This document shows positions 25,456 to 31,829 of a stretch of DNA of 38,139 nucleotides, in pieces. The first letter of the stretch is position 1. Each line of letters starts with the position of its first letter. Both the position numbers and the translations under genes were made by a program. The notes below the pieces were generated by a model. The model saw only the letters and a program-made list of their open reading frames with translations, was not told where the DNA came from and ran no database searches. Source of the stretch: an uncultured Elusimicrobia bacterium (GTDB lineage Bacteria > Elusimicrobiota > Elusimicrobia > UBA1565 > UBA9628); NCBI GenBank assembly GCA_903881545.1, contig CAIRTQ010000098.1:1-38139 (forward strand), given 5' to 3'.

Positions 25456-25752
25456 ATGAACGCATTGGGAATGATCGAGACGCGCGGGATGGTGGCCTGC
25501 ATAGAGGCCGCCGATGCGGCGGTCAAGTCCGCGGACGTCAGGCTCGTGGGCTACGAGAAAGTGGGAACCGGTCTGGTGACCGTCCTGTTCCGGGGCGAAG
25601 TGGCGGCCTGCCAGGCGGCCTGCGACTCCGGCGCGGCCGCAGCCCAGAAGGTGGGCGAGTTGGTGGCCTGCCATGTCATCCCGCAGCCGCATCCGGACCT
25701 CGAGGGCAAGATGCCCATCTCGCTGGCCGAGAACCTCGCCCGCAAGAAGTAG
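25456..25752 (+). CDS. BMC-H hexameric shell protein 1
   Basis: 98 residues, one BMC domain (Pfam00936): [19 protein letters not shown], the pore-lining KVGTG near residue 35, and [14 protein letters not shown]. The ATG at 25456 follows AGGGGGAA; the frame extends upstream only as a shadow of pduL. Hexamers tile the shell facets and let metabolites through the central pore. It is very similar to the second BMC-H at 31199. Confidence 0.95.
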   Translation: MNALGMIETRGMVACIEAADAAVKSADVRLVGYEKVGTGLVTVLFRGEVAACQAACDSGAAAAQKVGELVACHVIPQPHPDLEGKMPISLAENLARKK

Positions 25753-25762
25753 GGGCACACAC

Positions 25763-25822
25763 ATGACGCCAACGCAATCTCCTGGAGGGCGTCAGCGCGT
25801 CCGCGCTGACGCGCGGACGTGA
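25763..25822 (+). CDS. Possible 19-codon leader ORF coupled to the BMC-P gene
   Basis: ATG at 25763 is 7 bases after AGGGG (25751-25755). The reading frame MTPTQSPGGRQRVRADART ends in TGA at 25820-25822, overlapping the GTG of the next gene (GTGA). A ribosome reading it would melt the hairpin at 25789-25812 and finish exactly at the BMC-P start. The peptide itself resembles nothing known. It may be a coupling device or chance. Confidence 0.35.
   Translation: MTPTQSPGGRQRVRADART
25784..25812 (+). promoter_or_regulatory. Shine-Dalgarno sequence followed by a perfect hairpin
   Basis: GGAGG (25784-25788) is followed at once by GCGTCAGCGC (25789-25798), loop GTCC, and GCGCTGACGC (25803-25812), a perfect 10-bp stem. 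Six bases later comes the GTG start of BMC-P 1. Unfolded, the ribosome site is 30 bases from the start, too far; folded, the gap shrinks to about 6. It also lies just downstream of the BMC-H gene. Confidence 0.6.
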
Positions 25823-26127
25823 TCTTTGCTCGCGTGACGGGCAACGTCGTCTGCACCCAGAAGGACGAGAAGCTCGTCGGCTGCAAGCTGCTCCTGGTGC
25901 AGCCCGTGGACCTGGCCGGCGCGGCCAAGGGCAATCCCTTGGTGGCCGTCGACGCCGTGGGCGCCGGCGAGGGGGAATTGGTGCTCCTGGTGCAGGGCTC
26001 CAGCGCCCGGCAGACCTCGCGCACCCAGGGCAACCCCGTGGACGCCGTCATCTTCGCGATCGTGGACACCGTGGAGCAGGGCGGCAAGGCCGTGTTCAAG
26101 AAGTCCGAAGACCGCCATGCAGACTGA
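25819..26127 (+). CDS. BMC-P pentameric shell protein 1 (EutN/CcmL family)
   Basis: 102 residues. RVTGNVVCTQKDEKLVGCKL and LLVQPVD, then AVDAVGAGEGELVLLVQGSSA and VDAVIFAIVDTVE, match the EutN/CcmL family that caps shell vertices. The GTG at 25819 gives the expected N-terminus. Its last 11 bases overlap the aldehyde dehydrogenase start. It is the first of three BMC-P genes. Confidence 0.95.
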   Translation: MIFARVTGNVVCTQKDEKLVGCKLLLVQPVDLAGAAKGNPLVAVDAVGAGEGELVLLVQGSSARQTSRTQGNPVDAVIFAIVDTVEQGGKAVFKKSEDRHAD

Positions 26128-27553
26128 AGAGATAGCCAAAATAGTCGGGGAGGTCTTGAAGCGCCTGGAGGACCGGGAGGGCCTCGACCTGTCCAGCGCC
26201 CCGGCGCCGGCTCCGGGCGGCGACGACGTCGTCTATCCCGCGGTGGATGCGGCGGTCGCCGCCGCCACCCGCGCGCAGAAGGTCTTCCAGGAGCAGGGCC
26301 TCGAAGTCCGCCGGGCGGTCATCAAGGCCATGCGCAAGACCGCCATCGCCAACGCCGAGCGCTGGGGCCGCTTGGCGCAGGAAGAGACGCGGATGGGGCG
26401 CGCCGAGGACAAGACGCAGAAGAACCTGCTCTGCGCGACCCGCACGCCGGGCGTCGAGGACCTCCAGTCGCGGGCCTACACCGGCGACAAGGGGCTGACC
26501 TTGGTGGAATACGCGCCGTTCGGCGTGGTGGCCGCCATCACGCCCTCGACCAACCCCGTCGCCACCATCATCTCGAACGCCATCGCCATCATCGCCGCGG
26601 GCAACGCGGTCGTCTTCGCCCCGCACCCGGCCTCGGCCAAGTGCTGCCAGGACGCGATGCGCGAGCTGTCCCGGGCGGCGCGGGGGGCCGGAGCGCCCGG
26701 CGGCCTGATCGGCACCGTGGCGCCCGCCTCGCAGGAGGCGACCATGGCCCTCTTGGCCCATCCCGGCGTCCACCTCAACATGGTGACCGGCGGCCCCGCC
26801 ATCGTCAAGGTGGCCATGACCACGGGCAAGACCTGCAAGACCATCGCGGCCGGGCCGGGCAATCCGCCCGTGGTCGTCGATGAGACCGCGTTGTTTCCGA
26901 AATGCGCGGAGGACATCATCTTCGGGGCCAGCTTCGACAACAACGTGCTGTGCATCGCGGAGAAGGAAGTCATCGTGGTCGAAGCGGCCAAGGCCCGGTT
27001 CCTGGAGTGCATGCGCCGGGACCCGCGGGCCTTCGAGCTCAGCGCCGCCCAGATGGACGCCGTCACCAAGCTCGCCATCAAGAAGGGCGGGAAGGGCTGC
27101 GCGGAGCCGGTCATGAACCGCGAGCTCATCGGCCGCGACGCGGCGGTCATCGCCAGGGCCATCGGGCTGGAGGTGCCGCCGGCCACGCGCCTGCTCTGGG
27201 CGGAGGTGCCCAACGACCATCCCTTGGTCTGGACCGAGCAGCTCATGCCGGTCCTGCCCGTCACCTCCGCTCCGGACGTGGACGCGGCCATCGAGCTAGC
27301 GTATCATGCCGAGGGCGGCAACCACCATTCCGCGGCCATGTATTCGACGCACATCGGGAATCTGACCCGCATGGCCCGGCGCATGCAGTGCTCCATCTAT
27401 GTCAAGAACGCCCCGACCCTTTACGGCCTGGGCCTGGGCGAGGGCTACGCCTCCATGTCCATCGGCACGCCCACCGGGGACGGTATCACCAAGCCTTCGC
27501 ATTTCGTGAGGCCTCTGCATTGCTGCGTCGTGGGCTATTTTAGGATCGCGTGA
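26117..27553 (+). CDS. CoA-acylating aldehyde dehydrogenase, BMC-targeted (PduP/EutE type)
   Basis: 478 residues. The catalytic cysteine is C279 in SFDNNVLCIAEKEV, and PFGVVAAITPSTNP with GNAVVFAPHP are typical of the PduP/EutE group. The first ~19 residues (QTEEIAKIVGEVLKRLED) form an amphipathic helix followed by a Pro/Ala linker, the usual encapsulation signal. In this locus it most likely oxidises acetaldehyde with NAD+ and CoA to acetyl-CoA inside the shell. No alcohol dehydrogenase to recycle the NADH was seen in the window. Confidence 0.95.
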   Translation: MQTEEIAKIVGEVLKRLEDREGLDLSSAPAPAPGGDDVVYPAVDAAVAAATRAQKVFQEQGLEVRRAVIKAMRKTAIANAERWGRLAQEETRMGRAEDKTQKNLLCATRTPGVEDLQSRAYTGDKGLTLVEYAPFGVVAAITPSTNPVATIISNAIAIIAAGNAVVFAPHPASAKCCQDAMRELSRAARGAGAPGGLIGTVAPASQEATMALLAHPGVHLNMVTGGPAIVKVAMTTGKTCKTIAAGPGNPPVVVDETALFPKCAEDIIFGASFDNNVLCIAEKEVIVVEAAKARFLECMRRDPRAFELSAAQMDAVTKLAIKKGGKGCAEPVMNRELIGRDAAVIARAIGLEVPPATRLLWAEVPNDHPLVWTEQLMPVLPVTSAPDVDAAIELAYHAEGGNHHSAAMYSTHIGNLTRMARRMQCSIYVKNAPTLYGLGLGEGYASMSIGTPTGDGITKPSHFVRPLHCCVVGYFRIA

Positions 27554-27560
27554 GGTGACT

Positions 27561-28112
27561 ATGCTGGCCAACATCGCCGTAGGGCTTCTGGAGTCCTCGT
27601 CCATCGCCAAGGGCATCGAGTCGGCCGACGCCATGTGCAAGATGGCTTCGGTCAAGCTCGCGCGGGCCGGAGTCATCGCGCGGGGCAAATACGTGATCCT
27701 CATCACCGGACCTGTAGGCGAGGTGGAGAGTTCCCTGCGCGCCGGCCGGCAGATGCTGGAAAAGGCTTTGATAGACGAGGTCCTCATCCGCAACGTCCAC
27801 AGCCAGGTCCTCGAGACCTTGGACAAGCGCGTCGCGATCGAGAAGCTGGACGCCCTGGGCATCATCGAGACCAAGGACGCCATCGCCACGGTGCGCGCCG
27901 CCGACGCCGCGGCCAAGGCGGCCTCGGTCCGCTTGATCGAAACCAGGACCTCGGTGGGCGGGGGCAAGGGCTATGTGACCATGGTGGGCGAGGTGGGGGC
28001 GGTGCGCTCCGCAGTGGCAGCCGGAATCGGGGCCGTGCCCGAGGGATCGGTGGTCTCTTACGTGGTCATCCCGCAAGCCGACAAACAGCTCTTGGAGACG
28101 GTGGGGAAATAA
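27561..28112 (+). CDS. BMC-T trimeric shell protein (tandem BMC domain)
   Basis: 183 residues with two BMC domains: about 1-90 (VGLLESSSIAKGIESADAM) and about 95-183 (LGIIETKDAIATVRAADAA through VVIPQAD). GAGGTG lies just before the ATG at 27561; a GTG at 27555 is less likely. Trimers form pseudohexagonal tiles, often with larger pores. No extra cysteines that would suggest an Fe-S cluster (as in PduT) are seen at the pore. Confidence 0.93.
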   Translation: MLANIAVGLLESSSIAKGIESADAMCKMASVKLARAGVIARGKYVILITGPVGEVESSLRAGRQMLEKALIDEVLIRNVHSQVLETLDKRVAIEKLDALGIIETKDAIATVRAADAAAKAASVRLIETRTSVGGGKGYVTMVGEVGAVRSAVAAGIGAVPEGSVVSYVVIPQADKQLLETVGK

Positions 28113-28113
28113 G

Positions 28114-28563
28114 ATGAAGATCGTCATCGGCTCGGACCACGGCGGCTTTGCCGCCAAGGATTACGTCAAGAAGGTCATCCAGAAGCTGGGTCATGAGGTC
28201 AGCGATTTCGGCTGCCACTCGCCGGAGAGCGTGGACTATCCCGATATCGCCCAGCTGGTCGCCGAGGCCGTGGTGCGCGGGGACTTCGAGAAGGGCGTCT
28301 TGGTGGACGGTTTCGGCGGGGCCGTGGCCTTGGCGGCCAACAAGGTGCCCGGAGTCCGGGCGGTGGCGGCCTACGACACGGTCTCGGCGCGCTTCGCGGC
28401 GGCGCACGACGACGCCAACATCCTGTGCCTGGGCGGCAAGACCCACGGCGAGCTGGTCTTGAACGAGATCCTCCAGGTCTTTTTCACTACGAGGTTCGAA
28501 GGCGGCCGGCACGAAGGGCGTTTGGCCAAGATCGCGGGCATCGAGAAGAAATATTGCGAATGA
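28114..28563 (+). CDS. RpiB/LacAB-family sugar-phosphate isomerase homologue with altered active site
   Basis: 149 residues. GSDHGGF (D8, H9), AANKVPGVRAV, AHDDANILCLGG and FEGGRHEGRL match ribose-5-phosphate isomerase B. The catalytic loop that reads ILICGTG in E. coli reads VLVDGFGG here: the catalytic Cys66 position is Asp65 and Thr68 is Phe67. The glutamate used instead by the mycobacterial enzyme is also absent (Val). It may isomerise a different sugar phosphate, use Asp65 as base, or bind without catalysis. It begins 1 base after the BMC-T stop. RpiB homologues are known members of sugar-phosphate BMC loci. Confidence 0.9.
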   Translation: MKIVIGSDHGGFAAKDYVKKVIQKLGHEVSDFGCHSPESVDYPDIAQLVAEAVVRGDFEKGVLVDGFGGAVALAANKVPGVRAVAAYDTVSARFAAAHDDANILCLGGKTHGELVLNEILQVFFTTRFEGGRHEGRLAKIAGIEKKYCE

Positions 28564-28724
28564 AGACCGCGCGGCGTCGTCGTGAAAAAGGGCTATTGCG
28601 GCTGGCGCAGGCTGTATCCGACCTGCCGTTCAACCGACCCGGCCAGGACAAGACGTATGTCCTGGAAGCCATGCACCACTACAATTCTTTTTTGAGTGAC
28701 ATCAGGAGCAACCGTGGCCGCTAA
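28560..28724 (+). CDS. Small basic protein, possible partner of the nucleotidyltransferase-like protein
   Basis: The ATGA overlap with the RpiB-like stop starts a 54-residue protein with a strongly basic N-terminus (KTARRRREKG) and helix-forming rest ending SFLSDIRSNRGR. No family is recognised. It overlaps the next gene by 11 bases. Size and position suggest a small antitoxin-like or accessory partner, but this is a guess. Confidence 0.55.
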   Translation: MKTARRRREKGLLRLAQAVSDLPFNRPGQDKTYVLEAMHHYNSFLSDIRSNRGR

Positions 28725-29253
28725 TCCGTATACCGCTATATTGCAGAAACTCGCGGAGAAAGGCGTCCGCTATGTGGTCGTTGGAGTGACGGGGATCAAT
28801 TTTTATTCCGATGACCCGGGCCGCATGATTTCCACCGAGGATTTGGATATAGCCGTTGAACCTACCGTGACCAACCTTCTGGTAGCATTCAAGACGCTCG
28901 AGGCGCAAGCCTATCGCTTGGAGATCAACGGCGAGCCTCTGGTGGGAGTGGATCGGCTCTTGGTTAAGAGGATTGTCGAACACCGCGCGGCCGTCACCGC
29001 CAGGAAGGGGAATTGTCTTCGGGTGGATTTGGTTCTGGAAGCAGGTAAACAGCCGTATCGCGCATGGGAGAAATCCAGCCGGATCTTCAAGCTTCGCGGT
29101 TGCAGCGTCCGCGTGGGAGAACTTGGCGACCTCCTGCGCGCCAAAGAGGACGCAGGGCGAGAGAAGGACAAGAAGTTCTTGGCTCTCTATGGCGCGCAAA
29201 TCAAAGAGATGCTGCGAGGCACCGGCGCAAGCAAGGGAGGCCGGCGGCCATGA
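28714..29253 (+). CDS. Nucleotidyltransferase-fold protein embedded in the BMC operon
   Basis: The GTG at 28714, 5 bases after AGGAG, gives 179 residues; a GTG at 28696 is less likely. RYVVVGVTGINFY followed by STEDLDIAV resembles the nucleotidyltransferase pattern hG[G/S] ... DhD seen in MNT/AbiEii-type proteins. The first motif is imperfect (GVTG). The C-terminal part (GELGDLLRAKEDAGREKD) also resembles such proteins. Toxin-antitoxin membership is possible, but start/stop overlaps on both sides mean it is fully built into the operon. A role in BMC function is unknown. Confidence 0.65.
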   Translation: MAANPYTAILQKLAEKGVRYVVVGVTGINFYSDDPGRMISTEDLDIAVEPTVTNLLVAFKTLEAQAYRLEINGEPLVGVDRLLVKRIVEHRAAVTARKGNCLRVDLVLEAGKQPYRAWEKSSRIFKLRGCSVRVGELGDLLRAKEDAGREKDKKFLALYGAQIKEMLRGTGASKGGRRP

Positions 29254-29528
29254 AGCTTGCCCGCGTCGTCGGTCGGGTCTTTTGCGCGAGGCAGGACCCT
29301 GGCATCGACAACAAGACCTTGCTCCTCATCCAGCCTCTGCGCTGGGAGGACGAGACGCCCCTGGGCGACCCTATCGTGGCGGCCGACGCGGTCGGAGCGG
29401 GGGCTTCGGAGAAGGTCTTCTGGGTTGCGTCGCGCGATGCCGCGGTGGCTTTTAAGGATTCGCCGCCGGTGGATGCGGCGGTCGTGGCCATCGTGGACGG
29501 CCATCAGGTCAAGGATTTCAGGAAATAG
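29250..29528 (+). CDS. BMC-P pentameric shell protein 2 (EutN/CcmL family)
   Basis: The ATGA overlap starts a 92-residue protein with a GGGAGG ribosome site. LARVVGRVFCARQDPGIDNK, LLLIQPLRW, AADAVGAGASEKVFWVASRDA and VDAAVVAIVD mark the family. It is more divergent than BMC-P 1, so the vertices may be of mixed type. Confidence 0.94.
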   Translation: MKLARVVGRVFCARQDPGIDNKTLLLIQPLRWEDETPLGDPIVAADAVGAGASEKVFWVASRDAAVAFKDSPPVDAAVVAIVDGHQVKDFRK

Positions 29529-29529
29529 G

Positions 29530-29826
29530 ATGTTCATCGGCGAGGTCGTGGGCAACGTCTGGGGCACGCGGAAGCACCCGTCCCTGAACGGCCGGCGCCT
29601 GCTGCTAGTCAGGCCCATCGAGCCCTTGACCGGCGCGCGCATCGGCGACGCGATCATGGCCTTGGACGGAGGCGTGGGTTCGGGCCCGGGGAGCATCGTG
29701 CTGGTCGTAGACGAGGGCGGCTCCGCGCGCGGCATCATCAATGACGAGGGCGCCCCCGTGCGCACCGTGGTGTGCGCCATCGTGGACCAAGTGGTCTCGG
29801 GCGGCAAGATCAAGAGGTATACTTGA
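29530..29826 (+). CDS. BMC-P pentameric shell protein 3 (EutN/CcmL family)
   Basis: 98 residues starting 1 base after the previous stop. FIGEVVGNVWGTRKHPSLNG, LLLVRPIEP, ALDGGVGSGPGSIVLVVDEG and VRTVVCAIVDQV are typical, though the usual AVDAVGAG is changed to ALDGGVGS. It is the third vertex paralogue in the locus. Confidence 0.94.
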   Translation: MFIGEVVGNVWGTRKHPSLNGRRLLLVRPIEPLTGARIGDAIMALDGGVGSGPGSIVLVVDEGGSARGIINDEGAPVRTVVCAIVDQVVSGGKIKRYT

Positions 29827-29835
29827 GGATGAATC

Positions 29836-30861
29836 ATGAATGAGAATGACCTGCGCAAGGTTGTCGAAGAAGTGATCCGGGCTTTGGCGGACAAAGGCTT
29901 TCTGAAGGGCAACAGCTCCGCCCCGGCGGAGCCCTCGCCCAAGAGGCCCGACGGCCCGGTACGGACCACGGTGGGCTCCTCTGGAAAGATTTTTTCCTCC
30001 CCGGATTGGGCGCCCGGAAAGCCGGCGCCCTCCGGCGCGCAGCGGACCGCTTGTTCTTGCGGGAAGGGGTCTTTGCCTGCCGAGTGCGAGGGCAATGCCT
30101 GCGGCCGCTGCGCCGCATCTGCGGGAGCCACGGCCAGCACCTTGAAAGCTCTGGGCGCGGACCGCATCGCGGTCTGCCAACCCACGGCCAAGTGCACCTC
30201 GGTCGCGCGCATGGTGGATCATACCCTCTTGAAGCCCAATGCCACCCAGGCCGAGGTGGCCACGCTCTGCGAGGAAGCCAGGAAATACTGCTTCGCTTCG
30301 GTGTGCATCAACCCTTCCTATGTGGCCTATTGCGCCCAGCTCCTACAGGGGTCCGGGGTCAAGGTCTGCACCGTCATTGGATTTCCGCTGGGCTCGACGA
30401 CTTCCACGGTCAAGGCCGTGGAGGCGCGCGACGCCATCGCCAACGGCGCCGAGGAGATCGACATGGTCATCAACGTCGGCGCCCTCAAGTCGGGCAACGA
30501 CGCTTTGGTCTACGACGACATCCGGGCCGTGCGCGAGGCGACCCGCGGCCGGGTGCTCAAGGTCATCCTGGAGACCGCCCTGCTGTCCGATGAGGAGAAG
30601 GTGCGCGCCTGCATCATGTCCAAGAAGGCCGGCGCGGATTTCGTCAAGACTTCCACGGGATTCGGCGGCGGCGGGGCCACGGTCGAGGATGTCAAACTTA
30701 TGCGCCAGACCGTGGGGCCGCTGATGGGAGTCAAGGCGTCAGGCGGCATACGGGACACCAAGACGGCGGACGCCATGATCCAGGCCGGCGCCACGCGGCT
30801 GGGAACCTCGGCTTCGGTTTCCATCGTCTCCGGCCAGGCCGCGGAGGGGAAGGGGTACTGA
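29836..30861 (+). CDS. deoC: Deoxyribose-5-phosphate aldolase with encapsulation peptide and Cys-rich extension
   Basis: 341 residues, about 120 longer at the N-terminus than ordinary DeoC. Residues 2-23 ([20 protein letters not shown]) form an amphipathic encapsulation-type helix. A linker follows, then a Cys-rich stretch (C73, C75, C84, C89, C92) of unknown purpose. The aldolase core has [11 protein letters not shown] (D209), FVKTSTGFG with Schiff-base K271, and [10 protein letters not shown] (K300). It cleaves deoxyribose-5-phosphate to acetaldehyde and glyceraldehyde-3-phosphate. With RpiB-like, aldehyde dehydrogenase and PduL genes it defines the sugar-phosphate type of BMC. GAGGA precedes the ATG. 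Confidence 0.95.
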   Translation: MNENDLRKVVEEVIRALADKGFLKGNSSAPAEPSPKRPDGPVRTTVGSSGKIFSSPDWAPGKPAPSGAQRTACSCGKGSLPAECEGNACGRCAASAGATASTLKALGADRIAVCQPTAKCTSVARMVDHTLLKPNATQAEVATLCEEARKYCFASVCINPSYVAYCAQLLQGSGVKVCTVIGFPLGSTTSTVKAVEARDAIANGAEEIDMVINVGALKSGNDALVYDDIRAVREATRGRVLKVILETALLSDEEKVRACIMSKKAGADFVKTSTGFGGGGATVEDVKLMRQTVGPLMGVKASGGIRDTKTADAMIQAGATRLGTSASVSIVSGQAAEGKGY

Positions 30862-30862
30862 G

Positions 30863-31150
30863 ATGCCGAGGAACAAGCCGGTCAAGTACCAGCTCAAGAT
30901 CGATGTGCAGTGCGGCGCCTGCGGTACGCTGACTCACCTGCAGGGAGGTGACTACCCCAAGTTCTGCCCCTGTTGCGGGGCGGGCATGGAGCGGTTCTGC
31001 CTACACTGTCAGAAGCGGGCCGAGATGTATTTCGAGGAGTGGTGGCCGGAGGAAGCCGAGTGCGTGCGCACCTACGGCCCGGCCAAGCGCTGTAGCCGGT
31101 GCAACGCGCTGCTCGAAGAGCCGGCGCCGGATGCCGGCGACCAGCAGTAG
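30863..31150 (+). CDS. Small zinc-ribbon protein
   Basis: 95 residues with CGAC, CPCC, CLHC and CSRC pairs, enough to bind two zinc ions (ribbon or rubredoxin-like knuckles). The N-terminus is basic and the C-terminus acidic. It starts 1 base after the aldolase stop, so it is part of the BMC operon. Function is unknown; binding to RNA, protein or a metal-bearing cargo are all possible. Confidence 0.8.
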   Translation: MPRNKPVKYQLKIDVQCGACGTLTHLQGGDYPKFCPCCGAGMERFCLHCQKRAEMYFEEWWPEEAECVRTYGPAKRCSRCNALLEEPAPDAGDQQ

Positions 31151-31171
31151 GGCCGGTTCGGGTCGATGTGT

Positions 31172-31187
31172 GAGCGCTGAGGCGCTC
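31172..31187 (+). repeat. Short hairpin before the second BMC-H gene
   Basis: GAGCGC (31172-31177) pairs perfectly with GCGCTC (31182-31187) around TGAG. It lies in the only larger gap in the distal operon (48 bases), immediately before the GGGGAGG ribosome site of BMC-H 2. It could act on mRNA stability or processing. Confidence 0.4.
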
Positions 31188-31198
31188 GGGGAGGACGA

Positions 31199-31498
31199 AT
31201 GGCGGAGATCAGGGAAGCTCTGGGGATGGTGGAGACGAAGGGGTTCGTGGGCATGATCGAAGCGTCCGACGCCATGGCCAAGACGGCCAAGGTGCGCATG
31301 CTCGGTTATGAGAAGATCGGCTCGGGCTTGGTGACCACCTTGTGCCGAGGCGAGGTCGGGGCGGTGCGGGCGGCGGTGGACGCCGGCGCGGCCGCGGCCC
31401 AGAAGGTCGGGGAGCTGGTTATCACGCATGTCATCCCCAGGCCGCACGACGACATAGAGAAATACCTCGATCAGATCTCTATCAAGGTCTTAAGGTAG
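31199..31498 (+). CDS. BMC-H hexameric shell protein 2
   Basis: 99 residues; [19 protein letters not shown], pore KIGSG and [14 protein letters not shown] mark a single BMC domain, closely similar to BMC-H 1. The pore motif is the classic PduA-like KIGSG, whereas copy 1 has KVGTG. A strong GGGGAGG ribosome site (31188-31194) suggests high expression. Confidence 0.95.
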   Translation: MAEIREALGMVETKGFVGMIEASDAMAKTAKVRMLGYEKIGSGLVTTLCRGEVGAVRAAVDAGAAAAQKVGELVITHVIPRPHDDIEKYLDQISIKVLR

Positions 31499-31507
31499 CG
31501 GGGGCGC

Positions 31508-31534
31508 TCCTGCCGGGGAGGGGAGCCGGCAGGA
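31508..31534 (+). repeat. Strong hairpin after the second BMC-H gene
   Basis: TCCTGCCGG (31508-31516) pairs perfectly with CCGGCAGGA (31526-31534). The 9-base loop GGAGGGGAG looks like a Shine-Dalgarno sequence. No T-run follows, so it is not a standard terminator. The next gene starts 6 bases later. Confidence 0.55.
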
Positions 31535-31540
31535 TGAGCC

Positions 31541-31801
31541 ATGCTGACTAAGGACGACCTGTTGGACATTATCATGGAGCGCCTGGGGCAGGCGTCTTCT
31601 GGGCTGCGCCTGCCCTTGCCCACGGCTCCCCCCAAGCCCCTGGACCAGGAACTCCGAGGCCGGCTGTTCCTTTCCGAATACGACATCAAGAAAAGGTTGA
31701 CGCAGAGCGCGCAAGAGCTTAGAATACCGCGGGATTCGATCATTAGCCCGCTGGCCACGGATTGGCTGACGCTGCGGCGTATCCGGATCGTCAGGGAGTG
31801 A
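31541..31801 (+). CDS. Small protein with encapsulation-like helix, probable BMC cargo or scaffold
   Basis: 86 residues. The N-terminus (LTKDDLLDIIMERLGQ) is an amphipathic helix followed by a Pro-rich linker, as in the other cargo proteins here. The end, ISPLATDWLTLRRIRIVRE, resembles the short TPxAxDxLRxxxIxI element seen at the ends or starts of BMC-associated proteins such as EutT. No enzyme domain fits in this length. A scaffold or assembly role is plausible. Confidence 0.65.
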   Translation: MLTKDDLLDIIMERLGQASSGLRLPLPTAPPKPLDQELRGRLFLSEYDIKKRLTQSAQELRIPRDSIISPLATDWLTLRRIRIVRE

Positions 31802-31829
31802 TGCGGATCCCAGCGGCCCCGCGTGAATC

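Noticed and set aside
28560-29253. Recent mobile toxin-antitoxin insertion
   Set aside because: Start/stop overlaps with the flanking BMC genes and no flanking repeats or transposase remains.
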